Origin: Streptococcus parasanguinis | GTDB taxonomy: Bacteria; Bacillota; Bacilli; Lactobacillales; Streptococcaceae | DNA length: 64,000 nucleotides | Direction: 5' to 3' | Assembly: GCF_023109675.1 (NCBI RefSeq) | Contig: NZ_JALDUR010000004.1 | Location: 124,001-188,000 of the forward strand | Made by a program: the position numbers and the translations under genes | The notes under the pieces: generated by a model | Databases searched by the model: none | Seen by the model: the letters and a program-made list of their open reading frames with translations, nothing else | Told to the model about the DNA's origin: nothing | Shown here: positions 44,298 through 55,162 of the stretch, piece by piece | Position numbering within the stretch: the first letter of the stretch is position 1 | Layout of the letters: the number at the start of each line of letters is the position of its first letter

Positions 44298-45974
44298 TTA
44301 ATCGTCTTGCAGGGTGATTTTATCGGATAAAAAGTGAAATTCCTCAGGGATGACACTTTCCTCTTCTTCTACCACTTCCGCTTTTTGACCACGCGCCTTA
44401 GCCGAAAACTCTGCCCGGATTTGGGTCCATTCTTCCATCGAAACCGCTAAAATCTCTGGTGAGAAGCCCGCAGCATTGCTGAGGATATTTCCAAACATGG
44501 TATTGAGGTTGTCCCGCTTCATGGTCTGTTCAGCATTAAAGGCAGACTCAAAGGCTAAAATGGCGTGATTTTCATTAGCAGCGACCGGCTGGGATCCGAT
44601 TAAGAGAGCCTTATCCGCACCTGCCAAACTCTCGATGATTTCCCCCCAAGCGTTCTGAAGACGGATCAAGTTGGTCCGTGCCAACTCTGGGTTTTCAACC
44701 GCCTCTTGTAAAATGGCATTGACCTTATTTCGATCCGCACGGTAGCCCTTGTTCGACTTGGTTGGACGAGTTACTGCTGGTTTTGAGGCAGGAAGACTGC
44801 TACCCGATTGCGCTAACTGTTGCTTGAGCTGAGCGACTTCCTTCTTCAAGTCTTCCAGCTGAGCTAGTACATTGGAAGGAACCTCCACAGCTGCTGAGTT
44901 AGAAACTTGGCCTGTGCTTTCAGCCAATTTAATGGTCATCATTTCAGTGTAGATGCGCGGTTGCAGGCTATTTTTGATATCCGCTAGACTGGTCGTCGCC
45001 TGGTCAATCAGGGCAAAAAGACGGGCTTGATCGGCTTCAAGATTGGCCGCAAACAAGTCACTAGCGTGAGTGTTTTCTCCGCCTGTCTGGACAATCAATA
45101 GATCTCTCAGGTATTGAAGTAAGTCCGTGACGAAACGAGCCATATTCTTCCCGTTATCAAAGATAATTACCAGCTGGTCGAGCGCCGCCGTCGCATCATG
45201 AGCCAGGATGGCAGCCACGTACTGGTCGAGCGCCGCTAGACTGATGGAGCCTGTAATTTCTTCAGCGATTGCTGTCGTCAACTCACTACCCGCAGTCAGA
45301 CTCAGAGCTTGGTCCAAAATGGACAAGGCATCCCGCATCCCACCTTCAGCGCGCCGAGCAATGATCTGTACAGCATCTGCTTCATAGGCAATGCCTTCTG
45401 TAGCTAAGATACTTTCCAAATGGTGAACGATATCCGGTAGTTTGATAGATTTGAATTCAAAGCGTTGCACCCGAGACAGAATGGTCGCAGGAATTTTGTG
45501 TAACTCCGTTGTTGCAAGGATAAAGACCACATTTTCCGTCGGCTCTTCCAGCGTCTTCAACAAGGCATTAAAGGCCCCTGTCGAGAGCATGTGGACCTCA
45601 TCGATAATGTAGACTTTGTGCTTGGCTAGACTTGGAGCATAGGTCGACTTGTCGCGAATATCGCGAATTTCATCGACCCCATTGTTAGAGGCTGCATCGA
45701 TCTCGATAACATCTTCAAGACTCCCATTGGTAATGGATTCACAGATATAGCAGTTGTTACACGGCTCCCCATTGACTTGATTGGGACAGTTCATGGCCTT
45801 AGCAAAGATCTTGGCCACACTCGTTTTCCCAGTTCCACGAGGTCCAGAAAAGAGATAGGCATGGCTGATCTTGTCCTGCTCCACTGCCTGTCTCAAAGTC
45901 CGTGCCACCACTTGCTGGCCGACCAATTGACCAAAGGTCTGGCTACGGTATTTCCGATATAAAGCTTGATACAT
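44298..45974 (-). CDS. dnaX: DNA polymerase III subunit gamma/tau
   Basis: A 558-aa clamp-loader subunit. Walker A GPRGTGKTSVAKIF near residue 44, the zinc-binding Cys cluster (CPNQVNGEPCNNCYICE, 64-79), Walker B IIDEVHML near 125 and sensor SRVQRFEF near 168 are all present. The C-terminal third is the tau region. I did not identify a frameshift site that would make separate gamma. Its ATG overlaps the last bases of the GAF gene (45974), so translation is coupled. Confidence 0.95.
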   Translation of the reverse strand: MYQALYRKYRSQTFGQLVGQQVVARTLRQAVEQDKISHAYLFSGPRGTGKTSVAKIFAKAMNCPNQVNGEPCNNCYICESITNGSLEDVIEIDAASNNGVDEIRDIRDKSTYAPSLAKHKVYIIDEVHMLSTGAFNALLKTLEEPTENVVFILATTELHKIPATILSRVQRFEFKSIKLPDIVHHLESILATEGIAYEADAVQIIARRAEGGMRDALSILDQALSLTAGSELTTAIAEEITGSISLAALDQYVAAILAHDATAALDQLVIIFDNGKNMARFVTDLLQYLRDLLIVQTGGENTHASDLFAANLEADQARLFALIDQATTSLADIKNSLQPRIYTEMMTIKLAESTGQVSNSAAVEVPSNVLAQLEDLKKEVAQLKQQLAQSGSSLPASKPAVTRPTKSNKGYRADRNKVNAILQEAVENPELARTNLIRLQNAWGEIIESLAGADKALLIGSQPVAANENHAILAFESAFNAEQTMKRDNLNTMFGNILSNAAGFSPEILAVSMEEWTQIRAEFSAKARGQKAEVVEEEESVIPEEFHFLSDKITLQDD

Positions 45975-46480
45975 TAGTTCTTAACTCCAAACATCTTAAA
46001 GTCCCAGTTTGTCTTTTCGATCAATATGGTGACAAACTTTTCCAAATACTCTTGATCCAGCTGATCGTAGTCAGAGACACATTCTGAGTCCAGATCTAAA
46101 ACCCCAAGGAGCTGACCGTCCTTAACCATAGGCACCACAATCTCACTCATGGCTCGACTATCACAGGAAATATAGTTGGCATGTTGGCGGACATCATCGA
46201 CAATCATGGTTTTCTGCTCTTGAGCTGCTTCTCCACAGACACCCTTTCCGAGAGCGATATGGACACAAGAAACACCTCCCTGAAAAGGTCCCAAGATCAA
46301 TTCCGTTTGGTCATACAAATAAAAACCCGCAAAGACCGAACGAGGCAGGGCTTGATTTAAGAGAGCACTGGCATTGGACAGATTAGCCAAGGCATTGGTT
46401 TCTCCCATTAAGAGAGCGTCTAACTGTGCCAGTAAAAGTTGGTATTGTGATTCTTTTTCCGAATGTTTCATACCTTCCAT
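45974..46480 (-). CDS. GAF-domain free-methionine-(R)-sulfoxide reductase-like protein
   Basis: A ~165-168-aa GAF protein. The cysteines characteristic of fRMsr are present ([18 protein letters not shown] and [10 protein letters not shown]), so reduction of free Met-R-sulfoxide is likely. It is a stand-alone domain upstream of dnaX, as in pneumococcus. The start is uncertain: ATG at 46480, or ATG at 46471 directly after GGAAGG; TATAAT lies within 10 bases upstream, so the transcript may be almost leaderless. Confidence 0.85.
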   Translation of the reverse strand: MEGMKHSEKESQYQLLLAQLDALLMGETNALANLSNASALLNQALPRSVFAGFYLYDQTELILGPFQGGVSCVHIALGKGVCGEAAQEQKTMIVDDVRQHANYISCDSRAMSEIVVPMVKDGQLLGVLDLDSECVSDYDQLDQEYLEKFVTILIEKTNWDFKMFGVKN

Positions 46481-46530
46481 TATACCAAATCTTTGCCCAA
46501 AAATTAAGCTTCAAACAGCGAAAGAAAAGA

Positions 46531-46703
46531 GAGTGGGACAGAAATCGGTAATTCGTTAGAATTCGATTTCGTTGTCCCACCTCCGCACAATTGAGTAGGG
46601 CTGTAAAAGCTGATGAATTCAGCGTAGTAGAGCCCACTCAACCACTGCGTCTTGCTCGACAATCCAAAAATAATTGAGAGGCTAGGACTTTTGTCCCAGC
46701 CTC
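46531..46703 (-). repeat. 173-bp structured repeat, copy 2
   Basis: It is almost identical to 30781-30953. On the minus strand it starts a few bases after the stop of the YoaK-like gene (46710) with GAGGCTGGGACAAAAG. The loop of the inner hairpin differs from copy 1 (GATGAATTC versus GATGAAATC), so GCTGA/TCAGC pairing is kept. Its far end abuts the upstream region of the GAF gene. Confidence 0.85.
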
Positions 46704-46709
46704 CATTAT

Positions 46710-47390
46710 CTATTCATGCCGCCGATTGAAGTGAAAGACTTCAAAATATTGAATGGCCCGATAGATTAAAAAGATGGTCAAGATGATGGCCACCAGCCAA
46801 ATCGTCTTTAGTCCATAAAACTGGATCAAGTAGGTCGAAAAAATGGCCCCACAGACGAAACTCCCGATCAAGCAGGTCATAAAGATGGCTTCCCAGAGGA
46901 ATTTCATCTCCCTGTCTCTAACAAAATTTCCATAAGCTACCATGGTTTTCTTGAGATTTCCGGTCATAAAAGAGTGGTTGTAGGCATAGCTACCTACTTC
47001 TCCAAATGAGGTCGCTACGATTCCCAAACTCAGGCCAAAAAAAGGCACGATGAAGACATTTTTTACCGATGCTGGCAAAAATCCCGTCACCAAAGTTGTG
47101 AGGATATAGGGCACTAGGGTATTCAAGCGCCAGACTGAATTATCAATCAAGCGACGCAAGACCGTCATTAAAAAGATCCCCAGCATAAAGGCCAGCATCG
47201 TGGCTAACTTCACTTCTACATCTGAGATCTGCTGGCCGATCAAACCAACCGATAGAAAGACCACATTTCCCGTCTGGCCTGCCGCCAAGGTCCCACCCCG
47301 ACAAATAAAGGTATAAGCATCTGAAAAACCAGCACACATGGTCAATAAACAAGCGAACGCCTTGGTCCGCGAATGAAACTCCCTTTTCAT
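46710..47390 (-). CDS. YoaK/DUF1275-family membrane protein
   Basis: A ~226-aa protein with six probable membrane helices and the DUF1275 N-terminus (FACLLTMCAGFSDAYTFICR, then GGTLAAGQTGNVVF). Role unknown (proposed transporters). ATG at 47390 is chosen because GGGAG stands 7 bases upstream; alternative ATG at 47396 is closer to that site, and the frame to 47426 lacks support. The 173-bp repeat follows its stop and a separate hairpin (47411-47453) precedes it. Confidence 0.85.
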   Translation of the reverse strand: MKREFHSRTKAFACLLTMCAGFSDAYTFICRGGTLAAGQTGNVVFLSVGLIGQQISDVEVKLATMLAFMLGIFLMTVLRRLIDNSVWRLNTLVPYILTTLVTGFLPASVKNVFIVPFFGLSLGIVATSFGEVGSYAYNHSFMTGNLKKTMVAYGNFVRDREMKFLWEAIFMTCLIGSFVCGAIFSTYLIQFYGLKTIWLVAIILTIFLIYRAIQYFEVFHFNRRHE

Positions 47391-47404
47391 TTCCATTCTC
47401 CCTA

Positions 47405-47540
47405 GGAAAAAGAGGGAGTGGTACAAATGTTACATAACATTTCTGGTACCACTCCCGCGAAGTTGATTGAGAACTCTTTCGAGTCTTTTAGCGAATGAAG
47501 AGTCTCACCAACTACTGCGACATTCAATTATTCCAACTAA
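47405..47540 (-). other. Hairpin-rich region between udk and the YoaK-like gene
   Basis: A stem GGGAGTGGTAC...GTACCACTCCC (47411-47453, with ATGTTA/TAACAT inside the loop) is followed by GTTGATTGAGAACTCTT...AAGAGTCTCACCAACTACTGCG. The latter is reminiscent of the central stem of the 173-bp repeats (GTTGAGTAGGG...CCACTCAACCACTGCG). It may be a diverged family member in the udk 3' region. Function unknown. Confidence 0.5.
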
Positions 47541-47581
47541 TGATAAACGATGGAGATCGATTGTCCTCTTTCTCCCTATCT

Positions 47582-48220
47582 TTATTTTCCTTCACGCGCC
47601 TCGTTGAGGATTTTCTCAATCTTGGTTGTGATCAAGTCAATCGCAACCGTATTGGTCACGCCCTCAGGAATGATCACATCCGCATAGCGCTTGGTTGGCT
47701 CGATGAACTGGTGGTACATCGGTTTTACCACTCCAAGGTATTGCTCAATGACGCTGTCCAGACTCCGTCCGCGCTCTTCCATGTCCCGCTTGATCCGACG
47801 AATGATCCGCACATCATCATCCGTATCAACGAAAATCTTGATGTCCATCAAGTCCCGAAGACGCTTGTCTTCAAGAACTAAGATTCCTTCCACGATGAAA
47901 ACATCTTGTGGTTCCTGACGATAGGTCTTGCTACTGCGCGTATGCTCTGCATAGTCATAAGTTGGAATATCTACCGGACGACCCTCCAAGAGTTCATTGA
48001 TCTGCGCAATCATCAAGTCCGTATCAAAGGCAAAAGGATGGTCATAGTTAGTCTTGATCCGCTCCTCAAAGGTCAAATGACTTTGGTCCTTGTAATAAGA
48101 ATCATGCTCAATCATGGCAATCTTTTCATTCGGGAAATTGGCCAAAATGGCACGAGACACACTGGTCTTTCCACCACCAGAGCCACCAGTAACACCAATA
48201 ATAATAGGTCTATTTTGCAT
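47582..48220 (-). CDS. udk: Uridine kinase
   Basis: A 212-aa P-loop kinase that phosphorylates uridine and cytidine to UMP/CMP for pyrimidine salvage. Walker [16 protein letters not shown] lies at residues 9-23; [12 protein letters not shown] and the lid region ([20 protein letters not shown]) are typical of bacterial Udk. Length and motifs are complete. AGGTAATGGAG-type sequence stands before the start. No operon partner is evident: the neighbours are separated by terminators. Confidence 0.95.
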   Translation of the reverse strand: MQNRPIIIGVTGGSGGGKTSVSRAILANFPNEKIAMIEHDSYYKDQSHLTFEERIKTNYDHPFAFDTDLMIAQINELLEGRPVDIPTYDYAEHTRSSKTYRQEPQDVFIVEGILVLEDKRLRDLMDIKIFVDTDDDVRIIRRIKRDMEERGRSLDSVIEQYLGVVKPMYHQFIEPTKRYADVIIPEGVTNTVAIDLITTKIEKILNEAREGK

Positions 48221-48337
48221 TTTCTACTCCATTACCTCTAGTCGTCTGAGAAGAAATAGACATCTCAGATACATCTTATCCATTTTACCATATTTTTGCC
48301 TAGACATGAATAGTTTTTCAGTCAGAAATTTGGAAAC

Positions 48338-48359
48338 AAAAAGGACCTTGCGGTCCTTT
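48338..48359 (-). terminator. Terminator after the 371-aa membrane protein
   Basis: AAAGGACC-GCAA-GGTCCTTT followed by TTGTTT on the minus strand, immediately after the stop at 48362. A near-identical stem (AAGGACC-GTAA-GGTCCTT, 49563-49582) follows the paralogue. Confidence 0.85.
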
Positions 48360-48361
48360 GA

Positions 48362-49474
48362 TTATTTCACTTTTTCTAATTTTGCGGCAAATTCATTACC
48401 ACCACGTAAGACGAGTATATTTTTTCCACCGTTGACAGGTACGAAACAATAATTTGAATTAGCTTGTATATAGACTTCCTTAGCACTCTTCACTTGATAG
48501 CCTTGTGATTTCATCGCTTCTTGAATGACTTCAAATGTGTGTTCGATCTCTTCTTTAGAAGTCGTGTCTCCATCATACTTTTCTTGATCAGCTAGAGAAT
48601 AGAATGCGTAAGCCTTGTTATCGTAATACTTATCACTAATAATTCCATGATCTGAAATCTGAACAGTTGTATTATCTCCTTCTGTCACATTCTTCCATTT
48701 TCCAACCATGGCCTTTGGTATTTCAACCTTGTGATAGACCAAATTATCTTCAAAGTTTCCTTTGTATGACTTATAAGTTTTCAAGTCGAATAAATCATTT
48801 ATTAAAATAATATTGCTTCCGTCTTTTTGGAGCAAGTTATAGCGTGTGTTCCCACCAGACTTAATAACAACTATTTCTGTCGTCTTCAGGTTAAATTTCT
48901 TATCGACATCCGCAAGTGAATGCAAGTCTGTTGCATTTAACAAAGAAAGTGCTGTATTAAATTCTTTTTTCGCTTCATTGCCCTTGAGAACCTTTTTGAT
49001 GTTCTCGCCACCATTGACTTTTTGTTTCTTTCCACTTAGTTCATAAGTGACCGGACTTGAATCCGTATTTCGCAACCAAACACCATCTAGACTTGGTCCA
49101 CCTGAAAAGAAAAAGAACCAAGCAAAGGCAATCACTGCGACAAGTCCCGCAACTGCAGCCCCAATTTGGGCTTGTTTATTGAAAGAAAATGTCAATTTTT
49201 TTGGTCTTGGAACAGGTTGTAAGGTTTTCGCCGATGGCTGCGGTTGGACAGAAGTTGGCTGCTCTTGGGAAAGAGGCGCACTAGGTGCAACAGGTCCTTC
49301 CTGAGCAGGAGCCTGCGCTTCAGTGGCTGGAGCTGGTGCCTCAGTTGTTGGAGTCGGCGCTTCTTTTCGCTCTACGACAAACTCCCCTTTTTCACGCGCT
49401 TCTTGAAATTCTTGCATACTTGGCTTGCGACCATTGACCGCTTCAAAATATTCAACCCAATCTTTTTGATTCAT
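48362..49474 (-). CDS. Single-pass membrane protein, tandem paralogue A
   Basis: A ~370-aa protein of unknown function. The cytoplasmic N-terminal motif (NQKDWVEYFEAVNGRKPSMQ, then EFQEAREKGEFVVERK) is followed by a Pro/Ala/Thr-rich linker (residues about 40-95), one helix (IGAAVAGLVAVIAFAWFFFF near 107-126) and an extracytoplasmic domain starting SLDGVW. The helix-plus-outer-domain layout recalls TcaA-like envelope proteins, but the outer domain is not recognised. It is a paralogue of the next gene. ATG at 49474 has better ribosome binding site spacing than the ATG three bases upstream. Confidence 0.8.
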   Translation of the reverse strand: MNQKDWVEYFEAVNGRKPSMQEFQEAREKGEFVVERKEAPTPTTEAPAPATEAQAPAQEGPVAPSAPLSQEQPTSVQPQPSAKTLQPVPRPKKLTFSFNKQAQIGAAVAGLVAVIAFAWFFFFSGGPSLDGVWLRNTDSSPVTYELSGKKQKVNGGENIKKVLKGNEAKKEFNTALSLLNATDLHSLADVDKKFNLKTTEIVVIKSGGNTRYNLLQKDGSNIILINDLFDLKTYKSYKGNFEDNLVYHKVEIPKAMVGKWKNVTEGDNTTVQISDHGIISDKYYDNKAYAFYSLADQEKYDGDTTSKEEIEHTFEVIQEAMKSQGYQVKSAKEVYIQANSNYCFVPVNGGKNILVLRGGNEFAAKLEKVK

Positions 49475-49562
49475 CATATTCCCCTTATTGATTCATTATA
49501 AAAACTAACCATATTATACCACAAATCCATGGTATATTTTGTGATTTTCAGAAAATAAAAGA

Positions 49563-49582
49563 AAAGGACCTTACGGTCCTTC
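49563..49582 (-). terminator. Terminator after the 359-aa membrane protein
   Basis: AAGGACC-GTAA-GGTCCTT followed by TTCTTTTATTTTC on the minus strand, just past the stop at 49587. The two paralogues therefore have separate transcripts. Confidence 0.8.
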
Positions 49583-49586
49583 TAAT

Positions 49587-50666
49587 TTATTTCACTTTTT
49601 CCAATTTTTCAACTAAATGATAGTCTTCTGTGAAAACAAGGACTGTCTTCCCTCCATTTACAAGGACATAATAAAAATCAGATCCTAGTTGCTTGTACAC
49701 GTCTTTCATACTAGTTAGCTGGTAATCTTGGGAATCGACCGCATCTTGAAGATCTTCATAGACCTCTTTCACTTTGTCAGCTGTCTTTTCTTGATCAAAC
49801 TTAGTTGAAGGCATCTTTTGGAGCTCTTCTAGACTATAAAAAGCCGTACCTTCGCTACTATCATATTCACTATAAGTAAGAATACCACGATCATTTAATT
49901 CAAGATAATTGGTTTCATCATCAAAAGAACGCTCAATTTTCCATTTCCCAACTAGAACTTTAGGAATTTCTGTCTTGTGAAAAATAGCATTCTTCTTAAA
50001 GCTTTCTGAATGATCACTATAGGTAACCAAATCCATCAAGTCATTGGCTAAAATCACATTGGTCCCATTGCTTTGGAGTAGATTATAAACAAGCCCATGC
50101 TCGTCTTTAATGATGATAACTTCCCTCGTGTGGAGGTCAAATTTTCTATCAACATCTGCTAAGTTTTTCAGCTTGGAGTAGTTTAACTGGTTTAAAGCTT
50201 TCTGAAACTCTTGTTTTGCTTCATTACCTTTGTAAACTTTCTCAATCTTATACTTACCATACGATCGTGGATCTTCTTGATTTAACTCATAAACCACTGC
50301 TGTTGAATCAGCAGGTCCAACCCAAATTCCTTCCAAACTTGGAGTCGGTTGGAAGAAAAAGAAATAAGCCAGTACAATAACAGCTAGTATTCCCACACCT
50401 GATAAAGCCCATTTGGTCTGCTTATTCCATTTCACACTAAAGCGTTTGATAGCTAGAGTCTCATACCCTGACTCCACTTGTGACGGCATTTGAACCTGCT
50501 CACTTTTCTCTCGTGAGGCTACCGCTGATGGAACTGGTGCTTCAGGAACGGTCTCTTTTCGTTCCACTACAAACTCACCATTCGCTCGTGCATTTTGAAA
50601 CTCTTGCAGACTCGGCTTACGGTTATGGAGTGCTTCAAAATAGTCTACCCAATCTTTTTGATTCAT
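49587..50666 (-). CDS. Single-pass membrane protein, tandem paralogue B
   Basis: A 359-aa paralogue of the preceding protein: same N-terminal block (NQKDWVDYFEALHNRKPSLQ, EFQNARANGEFVVERK), variable linker, helix (ALSGVGILAVIVLAYFFFF near 90-108), and outer domain (SLEGIWVGPADSTAVVYELN; LLQSNGTNVILANDLMDL; DFYYVLVNGGKTVLVF). The outer halves are clearly homologous but diverged, as in an old tandem duplication. Probably displays a sensing or binding domain outside the membrane, with the N-terminal motif contacting a cytoplasmic partner; both are inferences. Confidence 0.8.
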   Translation of the reverse strand: MNQKDWVDYFEALHNRKPSLQEFQNARANGEFVVERKETVPEAPVPSAVASREKSEQVQMPSQVESGYETLAIKRFSVKWNKQTKWALSGVGILAVIVLAYFFFFQPTPSLEGIWVGPADSTAVVYELNQEDPRSYGKYKIEKVYKGNEAKQEFQKALNQLNYSKLKNLADVDRKFDLHTREVIIIKDEHGLVYNLLQSNGTNVILANDLMDLVTYSDHSESFKKNAIFHKTEIPKVLVGKWKIERSFDDETNYLELNDRGILTYSEYDSSEGTAFYSLEELQKMPSTKFDQEKTADKVKEVYEDLQDAVDSQDYQLTSMKDVYKQLGSDFYYVLVNGGKTVLVFTEDYHLVEKLEKVK

Positions 50667-50757
50667 CTATTCCTCCTAATCGATGATTGTTTTCAAACTG
50701 ATCCTATTATACCATACATGAAAAGGCAATCACTCATTTTCAGAAAATAAAAGAAAA

Positions 50758-50785
50758 AGTCCAAGCGATTTTCTACTTGGACTTT
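50758..50785 (-). terminator. Terminator after rmlB
   Basis: AAGTCCAAG-TAGAAAATCG-CTTGGACTT followed by TTTCTTTT on the minus strand, right after the rmlB stop (50791). It ends the rmlA-rmlC-rmlB transcript. Confidence 0.8.
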
Positions 50786-50790
50786 CTTCC

Positions 50791-52035
<1,245 letters not shown>

Positions 52036-52039
52036 GTTT

Positions 52040-52633
52040 TTACAAATCTTCTGCTTTTAGGGGTTTGACGTCTTTGAGCAGTGGGTGGTTCTTGTCTGCT
52101 TCTGAGACTTCTGCTTCTTCCAAGTTTTCCCATTGGATGTCTAGGCTTGGGTCTGCGTAGTTGACAAAAGCATATTTTGGTTTGAGTTCCAATGCCCAGT
52201 AATCATTGACTAAGTATGTATAGGCAACTTTGTCTGACAAAACTTGGAACCCATTGGCTACACCACGAGGGACGAAGATGCCTTTTGAAGCATCGATCAC
52301 AGTTTGGTAGGTATTCCCAAAGGTCTCGCCTTCACGAAGGTCTACCCAAGTTCCAAGAACCTTGCCTTCATCTGCTACAGAGATATACTTGTCCCAAGGC
52401 TCTGCATGCAAGCCACGCAAAACATTCTTACGAGAGAATGAAATATTGTTTTGCAACTTACCTTCTGCAAAGAAGCTTTCAGGGAATCCAAGAGGAAGCA
52501 TTTTCTCTTTTTGGAAGTTTTCTTTAAACCAACCACGGTTATCTCCGCGCACAGGAATATCAAACTCCATCAAGCCTGGGATGGCTTCAATTTTGCGGGC
52601 TGCTAATTCTTTATCAAAAAATAGTTCCGTCAT
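52040..52633 (-). CDS. rmlC: dTDP-4-dehydrorhamnose 3,5-epimerase
   Basis: A 197-aa cupin-fold epimerase acting on dTDP-4-keto-6-deoxyglucose. The N-terminal DNRGWFKENF, catalytic region VLRGLHAEPWDKYI (His near 75) and FVPRGVANGFQVLSD near 120 are family-typical. Also called rfbC. Its start overlaps the stop of rmlA (52633) by one base, so the two are coupled. Confidence 0.95.
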   Translation of the reverse strand: MTELFFDKELAARKIEAIPGLMEFDIPVRGDNRGWFKENFQKEKMLPLGFPESFFAEGKLQNNISFSRKNVLRGLHAEPWDKYISVADEGKVLGTWVDLREGETFGNTYQTVIDASKGIFVPRGVANGFQVLSDKVAYTYLVNDYWALELKPKYAFVNYADPSLDIQWENLEEAEVSEADKNHPLLKDVKPLKAEDL

Positions 52634-53502
52634 TATGCTTCTCCAATCAAACGGAGCAAATATTGTCCGTATTCGTTTTTCTTCAGTGATTGCGCTAATT
52701 CATGGACTTGTTCTTTGGTGATATAACCCATGCGATAAGCAATTTCCTCAAGGTTAGCCACTTGGACATTTTGCAAGCGTTGAACAGTTTCGATATATTG
52801 AGATGCCTGCAAGAGACTTTCGTGAGTTCCAGTATCCAACCAGGCAAAACCACGGCCCATGAGCTCAACAGAGAGATCTCCACGCTCCAAATAAGCCTTG
52901 TTAACATCAGTGATTTCAAGCTCACCACGAGGGCTTGGTTTGATGTTTTTGGCAATTTCTACCACATCATTGTCATAGAAGTAAAGTCCGGTCACTGCAA
53001 AGTTGGATTTTGGATGTTCTGGTTTTTCTTCGATAGAGATGGCATTCATATCCGCGTCAAACTCTACCACACCAAAGCGTTCCGGATCTTTGACTTGGTA
53101 ACCAAAGACAGTCGCTCCTTTTTCCTTCGCTTCTGCCCGTTGCAACATCTTGGTTAAGCCGTTTCCGTGGAAGATATTGTCCCCAAGGATGAGGGCAACA
53201 TGATCGTCACCGATAAAGTCTTCTCCGATGATGAAGGCTTGCGCCAAGCCATCTGGACTTGGTTGCTCTGCGTAAGAGAGGGAAATACCAAGTTCAGAAC
53301 CATCTCCAAGAAGCTCTTCAAAACGAGGAAGGTCTTGAGGTGTTGAGATGATCAGGATATCTTTGATCCCAGCCAACATAAGCGTTGACAGCGGATAGTA
53401 GATCATTGGTTTGTCATAAATGGGCATCAACTGCTTAGAAGCCGCACGTGTCAATGGATACAAGCGAGTTCCTGAGCCCCCTGCTAAAATAATACCTTTC
53501 AT
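52633..53502 (-). CDS. rmlA: Glucose-1-phosphate thymidylyltransferase
   Basis: A 289-aa nucleotidyltransferase: [18 protein letters not shown] signature at the N-terminus, with [18 protein letters not shown] and GDNIFHG. It makes dTDP-glucose from glucose-1-phosphate and dTTP and is the first gene of the operon. AAAGG precedes the ATG. A terminator-type hairpin (53553-53588) lies upstream and belongs to the neighbouring gene. Confidence 0.96.
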   Translation of the reverse strand: MKGIILAGGSGTRLYPLTRAASKQLMPIYDKPMIYYPLSTLMLAGIKDILIISTPQDLPRFEELLGDGSELGISLSYAEQPSPDGLAQAFIIGEDFIGDDHVALILGDNIFHGNGLTKMLQRAEAKEKGATVFGYQVKDPERFGVVEFDADMNAISIEEKPEHPKSNFAVTGLYFYDNDVVEIAKNIKPSPRGELEITDVNKAYLERGDLSVELMGRGFAWLDTGTHESLLQASQYIETVQRLQNVQVANLEEIAYRMGYITKEQVHELAQSLKKNEYGQYLLRLIGEA

Positions 53503-53552
53503 AATGTTAGGCCTTTCTACGTAGTCATTACCCTTATTTTATCATGTTTATA

Positions 53553-53588
53553 TAAAAAAGTCACCTTGCATTTGTGTTACAAGGTGAT
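53553..53588 (-). terminator. Terminator after the 144-aa gene, upstream of rmlA
   Basis: TCACCTTG-TAACACAAATG-CAAGGTGA, followed by CTTTTTTATAT on the minus strand. It insulates the rml operon from upstream transcription. Confidence 0.85.
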
Positions 53589-53687
53589 GACAGGACGTTG
53601 ATTCTATAGTCCCGTTAACGATCTTCATTATCGTGATTCAAATAGGACGCTCGGACTAGGACTCTTTAATATACTTTAATTCACTGA

Positions 53688-54122
53688 TTACTGCTCCTTG
53701 ACTGAGCCGTCTGAAAACCTTACCTTTACTCCCGATTTGGTCGTGCCTCTCCTAGAATCCATAAAGCTCTGAAATTCTTCATCTTCATTATGATAGACCC
53801 CTATCTTAATTTTTTTCGCATCTTTATCATAAGCTAGTACATGTTCCTTGGAACTCCCATCAGAAAATGTAAATTTTACATCTGCTCCCCATGCGTCCGA
53901 AGGAGTAGAGCTATAAGATGGGTTTTTAATCTCAATTTCTTCAATTCCCTCGTAAGAATGCTTCAAGGTCCTTACAAGGCTGACTTCATACTCTCTATTG
54001 CGTCTCTTCTCCTCTAATTTTTTGTTCATATAAAACATAGAAATCCCAACTACCAAAAGGAGAGCCAAGGCGATGACGCTCATTATCCTTTTGCTTTTCT
54101 TGTTAAACTTGATTTTTACCAT
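53688..54122 (-). CDS. Hypothetical membrane-anchored protein (144 aa)
   Basis: A basic N-terminus (MVKIKFNKKSKRIM) followed by one helix (SVIALALLLVVGISMFYM, residues 15-32) and a ~110-residue outside domain with beta-like repeats (DVKFTFSDGSSKEHVLAYD; GVKVRFSDGSVKEQ; the FSDGSxKE motif occurs twice). No family known. The helix could be an uncleaved signal anchor. It is a single-gene unit. Confidence 0.7.
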   Translation of the reverse strand: MVKIKFNKKSKRIMSVIALALLLVVGISMFYMNKKLEEKRRNREYEVSLVRTLKHSYEGIEEIEIKNPSYSSTPSDAWGADVKFTFSDGSSKEHVLAYDKDAKKIKIGVYHNEDEEFQSFMDSRRGTTKSGVKVRFSDGSVKEQ

Positions 54123-54255
54123 AAGATAATTTTCCTCGCTGACTAAGGTCTACCTCTGAATTGAATCTGATGAATTGTTCTTCATCTTTTCATTCTCAAA
54201 TACCATGATACCAATCATAAAGAGAGCTTGTCCTGATGCTCTCCTTTTCAGTTCC

Positions 54256-55080
54256 TTATCCCAAAGCGACGTCTAGAATCATCATAATGACAAAGCCAAC
54301 CATGAGGCCTAAGGTCGCCACATCTGTGTTGCCATTGGTCTGGGAATCTGGGATCAACTCTTCAACCACTACGAAGATCATCGCACCTGCTACAAAAGAG
54401 AGGGCGTAAGGCAAGATGGCTGTCATGGATAAGACGGCAACTGCCCCTAGCAGGGCTCCGATGGGCTCGACGATGGCTGACATAGATCCCCAATAAAAGG
54501 CATTGAGACGGGATTTTCCATCCGTCCGGATTGGGATTGAAAGAGCAGCCCCTTCTGGGATATTTTGCAAGCCAATCCCAATGGCCAGGCCAACCGCCCC
54601 GATAAAGGCTTCTGGACTTGGATTGCTAGCCAGAGCTCCAAAGGCTACTCCGACTGCTAAGCCTTCTGGAAAATTATGAATGGTAATGGCGAGAAAAAGG
54701 AGGATTGTTTTAGACAACTTCTTCTCCCGCGGCGTATGGATACTCTCAGCCTCTTCAATCTCCTTCGTCATATGAAGGTGAGGGACGATGGCGTCAATCA
54801 AGCGAAGGAAAAAACCTCCAGCTAAAAAACCGATCGCCGCTGGCAACCAAGCCAGGCTCCCATAAGAGGTTTCCGCATACTCAATCGAGGGTTGTAAGAG
54901 CGACCAAAAAGAAGCCGCGATCATGACCCCTGCCGCAAAGCCCATCATGATGTCCAGTAATTTGCGACTAATATGCTTGAAGAAAAAGACGATGGCTGAC
55001 CCGACAATGGTACAGCCCCATGTAAACAATCCTGCGAGAAAGGCCTGCAAGACCACGGATTGCGATTGAAACCAATTCAT
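54256..55080 (-). CDS. ZIP-family divalent metal transporter
   Basis: A 274-aa membrane protein with about eight helices and the two ZIP motifs: HNFPEGLAVGVAFG (helix IV) and NIPEGAALSIP (helix V), the metal-binding helices. A His/Glu-rich cytoplasmic loop (HLHMTKEIEEAESIHTPREK) lies between helices III and IV. Related to ZupT-type importers of zinc, iron or manganese. ATG at 55080 is chosen because GGGAG stands 5 bases upstream; the frame to 55092 lacks a site. Confidence 0.92.
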   Translation of the reverse strand: MNWFQSQSVVLQAFLAGLFTWGCTIVGSAIVFFFKHISRKLLDIMMGFAAGVMIAASFWSLLQPSIEYAETSYGSLAWLPAAIGFLAGGFFLRLIDAIVPHLHMTKEIEEAESIHTPREKKLSKTILLFLAITIHNFPEGLAVGVAFGALASNPSPEAFIGAVGLAIGIGLQNIPEGAALSIPIRTDGKSRLNAFYWGSMSAIVEPIGALLGAVAVLSMTAILPYALSFVAGAMIFVVVEELIPDSQTNGNTDVATLGLMVGFVIMMILDVALG

Positions 55081-55162
55081 AACAACTCCCATTTTCTCGA
55101 TGATTCACTTCTTCTATTCTACTATTTTTAGCCCAATTAAGGAAGATCTTTCGAAAAAAAGA

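Noticed and set aside
44298-45974. Programmed frameshift in dnaX producing gamma
   Set aside because: I saw no clear slippery heptamer with a supporting stem-loop in the expected region.
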